Positions 27,641-36,700 of a DNA stretch of 64,000 nucleotides are shown here, one piece after another. Origin of the DNA: Spirosoma pollinicola (lineage in GTDB: Bacteria; Bacteroidota; Bacteroidia; Cytophagales; Spirosomataceae); the NCBI RefSeq assembly GCF_002831565.1, contig NZ_CP025096.1, positions 4,760,501-4,824,500 on the forward strand. Reading direction: 5' to 3'. The position numbers and the translations under genes were made by a program. Numbering within the stretch: position 1 is the first letter of the stretch; every line of letters begins with the position of its first letter. The notes under the pieces are model-generated. The model saw only the letters and a program-made list of their open reading frames with translations, ran no database searches and was not told where the DNA came from.

Positions 27641-27844
27641 ACTTTACAAAAGCATTTCCCTGCCTATGCCACGGTACTTATCATTATTAAATAAGTCTTG
27701 TCGATGGCGATTGTGCGAGCAAATGTTTATTAAACGGCGGGGTAAATAAACATGACTAAGTATTTAATATACTTAGTCTTTAAAACGAAGAGTGTACTGT
27801 ATTTTTGACTCTTTTATATCCAGATTGTCACAATATGCAAACAA

Positions 27845-29038
27845 TTAAGGCACACGAGTGCTTGATGTGTTAGTATGTGGTGTATGGATAAACCGTTTAA
27901 ATGCCTTTCGCATATTCAGAACGGCCCGCACAAAACTTAATAATAGCAGCGGAATGAGCAGTAACTCCCGAAAAGTAATTCGCTTCCATAAGTGAGCAGG
28001 TACAGAAATAGCCAGACTACCGCACAAGACAAGCAGTAAAACAAGGGGTATTTTCCACAACATCGACTGACCAGTAAGGCCGCCCATACCAATACAGGCA
28101 GCTAACAGGCCAAGGAGCAGTATTTTAGGCAGAAAAACAGCCTGAATCACTTTGAAACCGGCCCCCCAGTGCCCCCGTAATATTTCCCGGATGCCTGTCC
28201 AAAAGTAAACTTTCACGAACTGCCACTGTGCAGCTACCCACCGGGTTCGCTGATTTTGGAACACTGCCCGATTAGCTACTTTTTCGTCGTAAATAAAGGC
28301 ATCTTCAAGGTAAGCGATCGTATTGCCACTTATTACAATATTGGTTTCCAGTTCTTTATCATAACCACCAATTGTATTCTGAGTAGCCATAGCGGCTTTC
28401 ATACTATTGGGCTCGAAGGCCATACCCGACCCGATCGTTGCTGATGATAAGCCTAATACCCGGCTTGCTTTTCTAAAAATGTGATTGTTAATCTCTTCAC
28501 TAATGGCATCCAGAACGGCCACACTTGTATTGATATTTTTAGCCACCCGATGTCCCTGAACTGCCCGCCAACCCTGAGCAAAAGCGTTGTTAATTCGACT
28601 CAGGAAATCCGGTGCCATGTGGTTATCTGCGTCCGACACCATCAGAATGTCATACTGATCCAGTGGCAGTCTGGAAAGTGCCGAATTGATAGCTTTAGCC
28701 ACAGTTGATACTTCAAACGAGACTTGAAGCACTTTAACGGGCATAGTTGCCAGTTTAGCAAGTGTTTGAGGTTGAAACGAGTCGGCAATGACAATAAGCT
28801 CAAATCGATCTGCCGGATAGTTTTGTTTTAAATTTTCGGTAACTGAGTCAACGATAACCGTATCCTCTTTATAGGCCGGAATAAGAACACCTATTTTCCT
28901 AAAAACTGAGGGTGATGAAATCACATCGCTGTCATCTGCCCGCCCTAGGCGCCCTGCTACAGAGAACACAAGCCAGTATAAAACATTGAGGGCACTAATT
29001 CCTAACAAAACGAGGTAAGTGTAGTAAATGATGATCAT
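27845..29038 (-). CDS. Glycosyltransferase family 2, membrane processive type
   Basis: Membrane glycosyltransferase of 397 residues similar to N-acetylglucosaminyltransferase/hyaluronan-synthase-like GT2 proteins. An N-terminal helix is followed by the GT-A domain: VLIPAYKED, the nucleotide-sugar Asp in VSDADNHM, and the acceptor region ending in QRTRW (the QxxRW motif of processive enzymes). Three or more C-terminal helices and a basic tail follow. It would use a UDP-sugar to build or extend a polysaccharide chain. It is the first gene of the minus-strand run, about 200 bases before the TolC-like gene; that gap is AT-rich and could hold a separate promoter. Confidence 0.85.
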   Translation of the reverse strand: MIIIYYTYLVLLGISALNVLYWLVFSVAGRLGRADDSDVISSPSVFRKIGVLIPAYKEDTVIVDSVTENLKQNYPADRFELIVIADSFQPQTLAKLATMPVKVLQVSFEVSTVAKAINSALSRLPLDQYDILMVSDADNHMAPDFLSRINNAFAQGWRAVQGHRVAKNINTSVAVLDAISEEINNHIFRKASRVLGLSSATIGSGMAFEPNSMKAAMATQNTIGGYDKELETNIVISGNTIAYLEDAFIYDEKVANRAVFQNQRTRWVAAQWQFVKVYFWTGIREILRGHWGAGFKVIQAVFLPKILLLGLLAACIGMGGLTGQSMLWKIPLVLLLVLCGSLAISVPAHLWKRITFRELLLIPLLLLSFVRAVLNMRKAFKRFIHTPHTNTSSTRVP

Positions 29039-29071
29039 ATTAAACCCTTAATGCTATGGGATATCTTCTTT

Positions 29072-29079
29072 TATTTTTG
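29072..29079 (+). promoter_or_regulatory. Candidate -7 promoter element for the 84-residue gene
   Basis: TATTTTTG fits TAnnTTTG. It would start transcription near 29084, 60 bases before ATG 29148, which has a purine-rich AGAGGAAC ribosome-binding stretch just ahead. No clear -33 TTG is seen. Confidence 0.35.
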
Positions 29080-29147
29080 ACCATTATTCTATTAACTGGT
29101 CACAAAAAAGACGCAACCCTACGAATCATTCCTGCGTATAGAGGAAC

Positions 29148-29402
29148 ATGCGCTACATCGTTGTTTTCGCTCAGCAGGAAATTGGTTATGCCGTGGGGTT
29201 CGACTACTCCACCGATGCCATCGATTTTTTATTTTGGGGCTACGAAGAATACGACTTGTTGCCCTACGGAATTTTTGACGCATTAACCGGCGAGGTGTTC
29301 CCCTATGAGCACCGGGGCGAGCGTGTAGTGGCTGTAGATGAAGAAACGATCAGCCGCACCGCTACGGATTATTTGAAAGCCGCTATTCGGCAAACGAACT
29401 GA
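29148..29402 (+). CDS. Small hypothetical protein (84 residues)
   Basis: Soluble protein of 84 residues, acidic and rich in aromatics (YGIFDALTGEVFPYEH), with a regular beta-beta-alpha pattern and no signal peptide. I do not recognise a family. Support for it being real: a good Shine-Dalgarno-like AGAGGAAC, a candidate -7 box 70 bases upstream, protein-like composition and a strong terminator straight after the stop. The overlapping frame from 29056 gives an unlikely low-complexity product and was dropped. It stands alone between the GT2 gene (divergent) and frr (convergent). Confidence 0.7.
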   Translation: MRYIVVFAQQEIGYAVGFDYSTDAIDFLFWGYEEYDLLPYGIFDALTGEVFPYEHRGERVVAVDEETISRTATDYLKAAIRQTN

Positions 29403-29410
29403 GGTACAAT

Positions 29411-29477
29411 CCATAAAATAAAGCCAGAAGGCCGGAAGATATCAATATCAGTCCAGCCTTCTGGCTTTATTTTATGG
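29411..29477. terminator. Bidirectional terminator between the 84-residue gene and frr
   Basis: A 22-bp perfect inverted repeat (29411-29432 and 29456-29477) with a 23-nt loop; the outer arms are A/T-rich and the core is GC-rich. Works for both convergent genes. Confidence 0.85.
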
Positions 29478-29489
29478 ATTTATTAATTT

Positions 29490-30050
29490 CTATACCACCA
29501 TTATATCTTTTTCCTTTGCGACAAACGTTTCCTCAATGCGGGCAATGAAGGCGTCGGTGAGTTTCTGAACGCGCTCCTCGCCCACTTTTACGGCATCTTC
29601 CGAAACGCCATCTTTAGTTAGTTTGCGGATGTCGTCGTTGGTGTCTTTGCGGATATTACGAACGTTGATTTTCGCCGTTTCTACTTCCTGCTTCACCTTC
29701 TTAACGAGATCGCGCCGACGTTCTTCGGTCAGGGGCGGGATGCTCAGGCGAATTTGCTCCCCGTCATTATTGGGGTTCAGGCCGAGGTTTGAGTTACGGA
29801 TAGCCTTTTCTACTTCACCAATCAATTTTTTCTCGAAAGGCCTGATAACGAGGGTACGAGCATCGGGCGTGTTGACCGAAGCTACCGTATGCAAAGGCGA
29901 CAACATACCGTAATACTCGATCTGAATACCGTCTAGCATGCCTGCATTGGCTTTGCCAGCACGAATTTTGGTTAACTCGATGGCTAAGTGCTTGAGCGCC
30001 TTTTCCATCGTATCTTTTGCATCGTCGAGGAATAACTCGATTTCTTCCAT
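29490..30050 (-). CDS. frr: Ribosome recycling factor
   Basis: Splits post-termination ribosomes together with EF-G. At 186 residues it has full normal length. Hallmarks: the helical N-terminus with LTKIRAGKANAGMLDGIQIEYYG, the segment ARTLVIRPFEKK, the NSNLGLNPNNDG loop, IPPLTEERRRDLVKKVK, and the C-terminal helix returning to the long three-helix bundle. It lies 106 bases downstream of pyrH on the same strand, the usual bacterial pyrH-frr pair, so co-transcription is likely. Confidence 0.97.
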   Translation of the reverse strand: MEEIELFLDDAKDTMEKALKHLAIELTKIRAGKANAGMLDGIQIEYYGMLSPLHTVASVNTPDARTLVIRPFEKKLIGEVEKAIRNSNLGLNPNNDGEQIRLSIPPLTEERRRDLVKKVKQEVETAKINVRNIRKDTNDDIRKLTKDGVSEDAVKVGEERVQKLTDAFIARIEETFVAKEKDIMVV

Positions 30051-30156
30051 GTCTTAATGAGTGAATGAGTGAATGGTTAAATGAGTGAATGGTTTAGTGA
30101 AACAGTCACTTATTCAATCCAGTCACCTAATCATTCAGCCCTTTAGTTCAAGCTTT
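30051..30156. repeat. Word-repeat intergenic stretch between pyrH and frr
   Basis: Three or more copies of the word GAGTGAATG (30058-30095), followed by an imperfect inverted counterpart containing CACTTATTC and CATTCAG (about 30105-30140). In RNA it would form an imperfect hairpin. It resembles the gaps at 51398, 58286 and 62966 in style, but with different words. Confidence 0.5.
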
Positions 30157-30891
30157 TTATTCCGGCAATTTCATTGTAATAAGGGTTCCCTGATCATCGT
30201 CGCCCTGAACAAGGCGAAGCAGACTCCCCTTTGTGTTCATATTGAAAACAATAATTGGCAGGTTATTTTCCTGACAAAGCGTAAAGGCCGTCAAGTCCAT
30301 AACGCTTAGTTTCTTTTCGTAAACGTCGTCGAAGGTAATGGTCGTATACCGGGTCGCCGTTTTGTCTTTCATCGGGTCAGCCGTGTACACGCCATCGACT
30401 TTTGTACCCTTTAACACCACATCGGCTTCGATTTCAATAGCCCGCAGACTGGCCGTTGTGTCTGTCGTGAAGTAAGGGCTTCCTGTTCCGGCAGCGAAGA
30501 TCACAACACGTCCTTTTTCGAGGTGGCGCACCGCCCGCCGACGAACATAGGGTTCGCAAACCTGCTCCATTTTAATAGCCGACATAACGCGGGTGTACAT
30601 GCCGTGTTTCTCGAACGAACTCTGGAGCGCCATCGCGTTAATTACGGTGGCAAGCATCCCCATATAATCGCCCTGTACCCGGTCGATACCGGAGCGTTCG
30701 CCGGACACACCCCGGAAGATATTACCCCCGCCGATAACAATAGCTACTTCAACACCCAGGTCCACTATTTGTCTAATTTCCTGGCTGTATTGCTCCAGTA
30801 CAACCGGGTCAATGTTGTATCCGTTAGGCCCAGCAAGAGCCTCCCCACTCAACTTGAGCAGGATGCGTTTATACTTTGTTTGCGATGTCAT
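30157..30891 (-). CDS. pyrH: UMP kinase
   Basis: Phosphorylates UMP to UDP with ATP in pyrimidine nucleotide synthesis. It has 244 residues from ATG 30891 ([19 protein letters not shown]). Amino-acid-kinase fold motifs are [33 protein letters not shown] and [20 protein letters not shown], as in all bacterial hexameric UMP kinases. An upstream ATG at 30912 is in frame, but a -7 box (TATCTTTG) overlaps it, so the later start is preferred. Linked to frr downstream. Confidence 0.97.
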   Translation of the reverse strand: MTSQTKYKRILLKLSGEALAGPNGYNIDPVVLEQYSQEIRQIVDLGVEVAIVIGGGNIFRGVSGERSGIDRVQGDYMGMLATVINAMALQSSFEKHGMYTRVMSAIKMEQVCEPYVRRRAVRHLEKGRVVIFAAGTGSPYFTTDTTASLRAIEIEADVVLKGTKVDGVYTADPMKDKTATRYTTITFDDVYEKKLSVMDLTAFTLCQENNLPIIVFNMNTKGSLLRLVQGDDDQGTLITMKLPE

Positions 30892-30909
30892 GAAGGGAAA
30901 ATTTGCGGG

Positions 30910-30917
30910 CAAAGATA
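30910..30917 (-). promoter_or_regulatory. Candidate -7 promoter element for pyrH-frr
   Basis: Reads TATCTTTG on the minus strand, an exact TAnnTTTG match, placing transcription start near 30905 and leaving a short leader before ATG 30891. The same element precedes the YfhO gene. Confidence 0.5.
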
Positions 30918-30987
30918 TAAAAAAGGGGGGAAGCAGGAAAGGTAAACGAAGAAAGGTGGAGTAATCCTGTCGAATAAAATCTACTGG

Positions 30988-31941
30988 TCAGGCCGACAGC
31001 CAAAGCTCTTTTAATCGTCTTAGATCCCGTTGCATGGCTACGAAAACTTCTTTCTGCGGAATTGACAACTTTGTAGCGCCATGTTCTGCCCCGCCCGTTG
31101 GGTATTCAATGTGCAGAGAGACAGGCACATTCAAGGCATATTTCTTCAGGAATCGAAAGTAGGTTTTGACGTCCACCATACCCTCTCCAAAGGGAACGTC
31201 CTGCACCGTTGTCACCCCGTTCCTGGTTGACCATCTGAAATCTTTAAGGGCAATTGATTTTATTTGGGGCCGAAGCAAGCGCAGTCCATTAGGCCATGAT
31301 TGTCCGCCTTCTACCGTAGCGTGACGAATGTCATATTGAACGCCGGTATGCGTTGAATCAGCTGTTTTCAGGATTTCCCACAGTTCCCAAACCGACGAAC
31401 CAACCAGCAAACCAGCATGATTCTGGTAACAACCTATCAAGTTCAGGGATTTGTTTAGTTCGCCCAGCGCTTTCAATTGGTGCTGAAAGCCCGTAATAGC
31501 ATCGGGGATCGACTTCTTTTCATCGTACTGATACCATTTCATCCGATACTGCTGGATGCCTGCATTCGACGCGGTTTTTAGCACCCGAATATCGGTCGCA
31601 CTGGCCGCATCACCCACAACGGTTGTCATGAGTTTAGGCGGCAGTCCTGCCTTTTTAAGGGCGTCTGTGGCTTTTGGCAATTCGTCCTCCACGCGCTCCG
31701 GCCGAACATGTCCATCGGGCCGAACGGTCAAATCGACGCCGTTAAACCCCATCGACGCGGCAGCATCGGCCATATCCGCATAGTTCAGAAACTGTAAATG
31801 TTTCGAAAAAATATGAATATCGGGCAATGGCAATTCTGCCGCCCCCATCGATGCCGCGAAGCTGGCCGACGCGAGCGGAAGAGCCCCCGCAACCAGGGCG
31901 GTTTGCTTTAAGAATTGACGTCGGGAGCAGGTAGGATGCAT
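30988..31941 (-). CDS. Exported sugar phosphate isomerase/epimerase-like TIM barrel protein
   Basis: Protein of 317 residues from ATG 31941, of the xylose isomerase-like TIM barrel superfamily (AP endonuclease 2 fold). The N-terminus is a Tat-type signal (SRRQFLKQ, then a hydrophobic Ala/Leu stretch), so it should act in the periplasm. The barrel contains the usual metal-site regions: GFNGVDLTVRP, the NHAG segment, VQYDIRHATVEG and a final HIEYPTGG. Substrate unknown; related periplasmic proteins of Bacteroidota act on sugars or inositol-like compounds. It starts 17 bases after the biotinyl-protein stop, suggesting an operon. Confidence 0.8.
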   Translation of the reverse strand: MHPTCSRRQFLKQTALVAGALPLASASFAASMGAAELPLPDIHIFSKHLQFLNYADMADAAASMGFNGVDLTVRPDGHVRPERVEDELPKATDALKKAGLPPKLMTTVVGDAASATDIRVLKTASNAGIQQYRMKWYQYDEKKSIPDAITGFQHQLKALGELNKSLNLIGCYQNHAGLLVGSSVWELWEILKTADSTHTGVQYDIRHATVEGGQSWPNGLRLLRPQIKSIALKDFRWSTRNGVTTVQDVPFGEGMVDVKTYFRFLKKYALNVPVSLHIEYPTGGAEHGATKLSIPQKEVFVAMQRDLRRLKELWLSA

Positions 31942-31957
31942 ACCCGTAAAAGCGATA

Positions 31958-32455
31958 TCAGGCAAATTCTACCAACACCTGCCCTTTTTCGACACGGTCG
32001 CCTTTGGCAATACGTATCGTTTTCACGGTTCCGTCGCCGGGTGCTTTGAGGTTATTTTCCATCTTCATAGCTTCCAGAATCAGCATACTATCGCCTTTGC
32101 TGATCACGTCGCCCGGCTGAACACTTATGCCAACAATAAGACCCGGCATAGGCGCTTTTAATTCATTAACCTTTGTTGTAGCGGCACTACTCATGCCCAT
32201 TTTTTCGAGCAAAAGATCGAAGCGGTCTTTCACATTCACGACATGAATATGGCCGTTTATTTTCAGACTCACCGTTTTTTCGACCGCGTTCATTTCCAGC
32301 ACCTCGGCAGTATATGAGCGGTCCTGATGAAGAATATGGAAAGTCCGATCCGAAATTTTAATTAGATCCCAGGTAAATGGTTCGTTGTTGACGATAGGCC
32401 CATTTAACGTAAAATCAATGGTAAGTGACTGGTTGTTAAGGGTTGTCTGGTACAT
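31958..32455 (-). CDS. Biotin/lipoyl carrier protein (BCCP-like)
   Basis: Carrier subunit of 165 residues. Residues 98-165 form a biotinyl domain with the AMKM motif (biotin site K131), a proline-rich entry (LKAPMPGLIVGI) and the mirrored NNLKAPGDGTV strand. Residues 1-90 are a beta-rich domain typical of BCCP subunits of acyl-CoA carboxylases in Bacteroidota. It would shuttle carboxyl groups between biotin carboxylase and carboxyltransferase subunits. No carboxylase gene is adjacent, so partners must be encoded elsewhere. Confidence 0.88.
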   Translation of the reverse strand: MYQTTLNNQSLTIDFTLNGPIVNNEPFTWDLIKISDRTFHILHQDRSYTAEVLEMNAVEKTVSLKINGHIHVVNVKDRFDLLLEKMGMSSAATTKVNELKAPMPGLIVGISVQPGDVISKGDSMLILEAMKMENNLKAPGDGTVKTIRIAKGDRVEKGQVLVEFA

Positions 32456-32554
32456 AATTTGTAAATCCTCAAGTTACAGGCATAGAATTTCAGTATCCAT
32501 GTTCGTAAATTCTCAACAGGAATCAGGATCGCTACATGGAAAAACGTCTGCAAA

Positions 32555-33463
32555 CTACGATTTATTTACTAACCAAATCCCCAGCAAACAGACACCCATT
32601 CCGGCAAACTGCACGAGGTAAACCGTTTCGCCGTCCAGAACTCCCCACAATAGAGCCACAATAGGAATAAGGTAGGTGACCGATGCCGCAAATAAGGGCG
32701 ATGCCAGCTGCATGACCCGGTTGAAGAAAATTGACATTAGCCCAGACCCGAACACGCCCAGGGTAACCAGTGCCCATAATGACCAATTGCCCTGCGCATT
32801 GACAACCCGCGTTAAGAAATCGGTTGGGATGAGGGTTAATAGCGCAATAGGTCCTGCAAAGGCAAAGAGCCAGGCGGTGGATATCAGCGCGGGTAAATGA
32901 CTTAAATACCGCCCGATCAGATTGGTATTCAGTCCGTAACAAATGGTTGCCAAAACAATCAACAGCGCATAGCCATTAATCTGAAAGGAACCCGTTGCAC
33001 TAAAAAAGACCAGAAGTAAGGAACCTGCGAGTCCAAGCAAAATTCCGGCAACCTGTCTAAATTTGAGGGACTGACTAAAAAACACCGCCCCCAGAATCAG
33101 CGTAAATAAGGGACTAAGGGAGTTGAGTGCCCCCGCCAGCGAACTATTCAGGTGGGCACCCGCTTCGGCAAATAAGAACGCGGGAATAACGAAACCAACA
33201 ATCGCCGACGCCAGCAGAGCCACCCAGCGATGCCGAACAGCCACCCGGACATCGGCCTGTCGACTCTGTCGAGCCAGAAAAGGGGTAAAAAACAGCAAAG
33301 CAAATACTAGACGCCCCGCTCCCACTTGTTCGGGCGGAAATATATCGAGACTTCGCTTGATAAGAATGAATGAACTTCCCCAAACCAGTGCCAGCGCACA
33401 TAATAACACCCACGCCAGTACCGGGCGTTTTTGGGCAATAACAACGGGTTCTTCGATGGTCAT
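32555..33463 (-). CDS. EamA/DMT family transporter
   Basis: Inner-membrane protein of 302 residues with ten predicted helices arranged as two EamA repeats (about 15-150 and 165-298). Typical motifs are WGSSFILIKRSLD near the start, LSPLFTLILGAVFFSQ at the end of the first repeat and YLIPIVALLWG in the second. Family members export amino acids, nucleosides or other metabolites; the substrate here cannot be told. It stands upstream of the biotinyl-protein gene on the same strand with a gap of about 100 bases. Confidence 0.88.
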   Translation of the reverse strand: MTIEEPVVIAQKRPVLAWVLLCALALVWGSSFILIKRSLDIFPPEQVGAGRLVFALLFFTPFLARQSRQADVRVAVRHRWVALLASAIVGFVIPAFLFAEAGAHLNSSLAGALNSLSPLFTLILGAVFFSQSLKFRQVAGILLGLAGSLLLVFFSATGSFQINGYALLIVLATICYGLNTNLIGRYLSHLPALISTAWLFAFAGPIALLTLIPTDFLTRVVNAQGNWSLWALVTLGVFGSGLMSIFFNRVMQLASPLFAASVTYLIPIVALLWGVLDGETVYLVQFAGMGVCLLGIWLVNKS

Positions 33464-33562
33464 CAGCGATGAGAACGTATCATTAACAGACAGGCGGATA
33501 CAAACAGATATGTAATGAGAAATCCGTTTTTATCCGCCCAATCCGGTTAATCAGCGTTTCTG

Positions 33563-34552
33563 TTAAGCGAATTCAACTATATAATTTTCTTGTATTTCGT
33601 CGAGAATAGCACTTACCCTATTATAAGAATCAGTTGTTACCAGACGCATCCGATAGGGTTTAAAATCGGGTAAACCTTTGAAATAATTGGCATAATGGCG
33701 TCGCATTTCAAACAGCCCGACTATTTCTCCTTTCCACCGAATTGAGAAGTCGAGGTGCTGACGGCAAACGGCCACCCGGTCGGCAACGGTTGGCGGGGGC
33801 AGATGCTGCCCGGTCTGGACAAAGTGCTTGATTTCGTTAAAGATCCAGGGATGTCCAATGCTGGCCCGTCCGATCATTACCCCATCGACTCCATACCGGT
33901 TTTTGTACTCAAGCGCTTTTTCGGGCGAATCAATATCGCCATTGCCGAAGATTGGAATCTGGATGCGGGAGTTTTCTTTGATACGGCCAATCAATGTCCA
34001 GTCGGCATCGCCTTTATACATCTGTACACGCGTGCGGCCATGAATGGTCAACGCTTTGATACCAATATCCTGTAAGCGTTCGGCGACTTCACCAATATTT
34101 TTGGTGCTTTCATCCCAGCCAAGACGGGTTTTTACCGTTACGGGCAGGTGAGTTGCCTTGACGACGGCCTCTGTCATGCGCACCATCTTCGGAATATCCT
34201 GCAACAGGGCAGCACCAGCACCACGGCAAGCCACCTGTTTAACAGGACAACCGTAATTGATGTCAATCAAATCAGGATTAGCGCGGGAAGCGATGCGGGC
34301 GCATTCGCCCATCGTTTCTACATCAGACCCGAAAAGCTGAATGCCAATGGGGCGTTCATATTCAAAAATATCTAGCTTCTGAACGCTTTTGGCCGCGTCG
34401 CGAATGAGTCCTTCCGACGAAATGAACTCGGTGTACATCAAATCGGCCCCATTTGCTTTACAAACCGCGCGAAATGGCGGGTCGCTGACATCCTCCATAG
34501 GAGCAAGCAGCAACGGAAAATCCGGGAGCTGTATAGTACCAATATTAACCAT
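33563..34552 (-). CDS. dusB: tRNA-dihydrouridine synthase
   Basis: FMN- and NADPH-dependent enzyme reducing specific uridines in tRNA. The length of 329 residues is normal. Motifs are LLAPMEDVSDPPFR at the start of the TIM barrel, the catalytic Cys in the NYGCPVKQVACRGAGAAL stretch, VTVKTRLGWDE, LTIHGRTRVQ, IFGNGDI and MIGRASIGHPWIF, followed by the C-terminal helical domain. The DusB assignment rests on the usual Bacteroidota family. It is a single gene; a possible -7 box lies 156 bases upstream. Confidence 0.93.
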   Translation of the reverse strand: MVNIGTIQLPDFPLLLAPMEDVSDPPFRAVCKANGADLMYTEFISSEGLIRDAAKSVQKLDIFEYERPIGIQLFGSDVETMGECARIASRANPDLIDINYGCPVKQVACRGAGAALLQDIPKMVRMTEAVVKATHLPVTVKTRLGWDESTKNIGEVAERLQDIGIKALTIHGRTRVQMYKGDADWTLIGRIKENSRIQIPIFGNGDIDSPEKALEYKNRYGVDGVMIGRASIGHPWIFNEIKHFVQTGQHLPPPTVADRVAVCRQHLDFSIRWKGEIVGLFEMRRHYANYFKGLPDFKPYRMRLVTTDSYNRVSAILDEIQENYIVEFA

Positions 34553-34852
34553 TGTCTGAATGTATATAGAGGCTGCCGGTCAAAACAGCCACAGATTTTC
34601 TGGTAGATACGTTGAATTTGAGAAGTATACCCCGAAGAGTATCTATTGTTTCAGCACAATTCACAGGGCGAATTGGTTCCCCTGGATATAGGCTGCGGAC
34701 TAGTCTGCAAAGTTACAGAACAGTATGAGTATCTAAACTAACGTGAACTATGAGATTTTTGGCCGTGTATCGGACTAGTGTTTGTAGAGAAGTGGCCTCG
34801 TGAACAAGCAGGGTATGCCGTAGGTATGCACCATCAACATCCGGGCACTTTA
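34553..34852. other. Intergenic region upstream of dusB
   Basis: About 300 bases without a supported gene. On the minus strand 34708-34715 reads TAACTTTG, fitting the -7 consensus TAnnTTTG, so dusB may have a leader of about 150 bases. I see no other structure. Confidence 0.35.
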
Positions 34853-35434
34853 TTATAGTTTTTTCAGGTCAATTCGCTCAACTCCCCGGTTATATCCCTG
34901 CCAAATCATAGTTCGCTGGTCAGCAGATAAGTTTAACGAATATCCATCATTCATCAACCCTATATTATTTAGAAACTCTTCCTCGGACTCAGTCAATCGT
35001 AAACCAGGCGGAAAATTAAATGAAAATGTAAAGGAAGCTTGTGGCCCTTTTTTATCGATTAGCCATTCCGAATTTGCCAACAGATCAAACTGAATGGGGT
35101 ACGTTTTATTTCTGAATTGAAGTGTTCCATTATATTCACCACGGCGTAAGTCCCTGGGAGATGTTCGGGCTGGTGAAGCAGACTCAACCGTAAGTATAGC
35201 GAAATCCTGAAAAGTCGTGTCTCTATTTAGGGGTATTTTCTTCTGATAATAGTTATCAGGCTGATAATTGATTTGTACTTTTTGCATTTTCCATGTGTCC
35301 ACTAGCTGAGGTTCAAGCTCACTCATAAGTTGAATACTGGCTTTATCGAAATCTATTTTAGGTTCCTCTTTTCCAGAACACTGGCTGAACAGAATACTGA
35401 CGGCGGCTAGAATGAAGTAAATTGTAGGTTTCAT
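34853..35434 (-). CDS. Hypothetical lipoprotein (193 residues)
   Basis: Signal peptide with lipobox (ILFSQC, Cys at residue 19) and charged residues (GKEEPK) straight after, so a membrane-anchored lipoprotein. The mature part is predicted mostly beta, with a repeated pattern of short strands and a final MIWQGYNRGVERIDL. No family recognised; the layout resembles small lipocalin-like 'DUF' lipoproteins of Bacteroidota. A near match to the -7 box (AATCTTTG) lies about 25 bases upstream. Confidence 0.7.
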   Translation of the reverse strand: MKPTIYFILAAVSILFSQCSGKEEPKIDFDKASIQLMSELEPQLVDTWKMQKVQINYQPDNYYQKKIPLNRDTTFQDFAILTVESASPARTSPRDLRRGEYNGTLQFRNKTYPIQFDLLANSEWLIDKKGPQASFTFSFNFPPGLRLTESEEEFLNNIGLMNDGYSLNLSADQRTMIWQGYNRGVERIDLKKL

Positions 35435-35538
35435 AATGGATCTAACTAATATAAAACAAAGATTCTCTGCCGGCGCTTTGCTGTATCGAATTACTTGGAT
35501 ATACCCTCATCCTGAACGAAACGCTTAAAAATACCAGC

Positions 35539-36129
35539 CTAAAATCGGCGACTGATTCCTGTGCCGAGCATGAAAACCATGCCGGTGTCATTGAAATTGG
35601 CCAGCCGAAGTCGAACGTCGACACTCCAGCGCGGATCAAAGAGCCACTCATATTCGGCAGCAACATGCCCGCCTGTGTTCAGCGTACTGTATTGCTGCCG
35701 ATTGATAGCGACAGACTGCAACCCGCCTGGCGAAAACTGAGCCGCTCCGCCCCGGTACAGATCCTCACGGCGATACCATCCGGAAAGCCCCACACCCACT
35801 CGCAGTGCGTGGCGTGGGCTTCGCATCAAATCAACGAACAGGCTGACGTCAGCGGTAAACCGCTCCCTACGGTTGGGATCAGGCACAACGTCGTTGAACG
35901 GTTGATTGATTGACGTAACGCGCATATAGCCCAGTTCAGCCGCAACCATAACCCGGTCATTATGAAAATGACGAGCCAACCGACCCACGTAACGTGGACC
36001 AATATTATCAGGGGCATCCAGTTTGGTCAGGTCAACACCCAAACGAACCGAATTGCGCGCAATGGGAGTTTGGGCATACATGAATTCAGACAAGAACAAG
36101 CCGATGAACAAAAGAAAATAGTGTTTCAT
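35539..36129 (-). CDS. Hypothetical outer-membrane beta-barrel-like protein (196 residues)
   Basis: Signal peptide (FLLFIGLFLSEFMYAQ) followed by about 175 residues of alternating short amphipathic strands rich in Arg, Gly and aromatics (ELGYMRV, LRVGVGLSGWYRR, WSVDVRLRLANF). The protein ends with Phe, as outer-membrane barrels usually do. Size fits an eight-stranded barrel. Function unknown. It follows the small lipoprotein gene at 36146 by 16 bases on the same strand, so they are probably co-expressed. Confidence 0.7.
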   Translation of the reverse strand: MKHYFLLFIGLFLSEFMYAQTPIARNSVRLGVDLTKLDAPDNIGPRYVGRLARHFHNDRVMVAAELGYMRVTSINQPFNDVVPDPNRRERFTADVSLFVDLMRSPRHALRVGVGLSGWYRREDLYRGGAAQFSPGGLQSVAINRQQYSTLNTGGHVAAEYEWLFDPRWSVDVRLRLANFNDTGMVFMLGTGISRRF

Positions 36130-36145
36130 ATGGGTATGAGTCAGT

Positions 36146-36550
36146 TTATTGGCAGAACCATTCGATCGTCAGGAAGCCAGTGGTACCCGGCGTTCCCGTC
36201 ACAACCAGTTCGGTTGCTTCTGTCGAATAAAAGTCGCCACGAAAGGATTCATTTGTATAACTACCAGCCGCCAGTGAGTCGCGCCGGATGGGATAGAGCC
36301 CCTGACTGGACCCTAATGGATCGACCTTTAGGCTAACCGGGTGGCTAATGGTGCCACTAACCCGGATCGTCATGGAGCTTGGATTGTCCCTGGGTGCCGG
36401 GAGCACGGTACGAACCGGTACCGAAAAATCGGTAATACGAATTTGTTGATACGTCCGATCGAGGAGGGTAACATCATGGCAACCGATCAACAGGAACAGG
36501 AGTAGTGCTATTAATGCATTCTTGCTTAATGTTCGATACATGTAATTCAT
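36146..36550 (-). CDS. Hypothetical lipoprotein (134 residues)
   Basis: Short exported protein with a hydrophobic signal (ALIALLLFLLIGC) and a Cys lipobox, mature part about 110 residues, beta-rich, including MTIRVSGTISHPVSL and a C-terminal TGTPGTTGFLTIEWF. Not recognised. It may work with the barrel-like protein encoded 16 bases downstream. Confidence 0.65.
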   Translation of the reverse strand: MNYMYRTLSKNALIALLLFLLIGCHDVTLLDRTYQQIRITDFSVPVRTVLPAPRDNPSSMTIRVSGTISHPVSLKVDPLGSSQGLYPIRRDSLAAGSYTNESFRGDFYSTEATELVVTGTPGTTGFLTIEWFCQ

Positions 36551-36648
36551 TTATTGAGTAAGTCTGTCCAGTCAATTAAGGGAACGCGGTGTCTGGAGAT
36601 GATACCGTGTCCCGCCTGTTATCACAAAAAATATGGGGCCGAAACAAG

Positions 36649-36670
36649 CGCGGTTCGACTTAGAACCGCG
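36649..36670 (-). terminator. Hairpin after the 149-residue lipoprotein gene
   Basis: An 8-bp perfect GC-rich stem (36649-36656, 36663-36670) with a 6-nt loop, about 30 bases past the stop at 36701. The T-rich run on the minus strand comes 20 bases later, so termination strength is uncertain. Confidence 0.45.
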
Positions 36671-36700
36671 TGCATAAACCCAGAGTTGGCCGCTTCGCAA

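Noticed and set aside
29056-29286. 76-codon frame overlapping the 84-residue gene
   Set aside because: Its product is unlike a protein (Cys/Thr/Ser-rich end), and the other frame has better start signals and composition.
30051-30156. Short repeats considered as a CRISPR array
   Set aside because: Units are 9 bases and variable, with no constant spacers and no cas genes.
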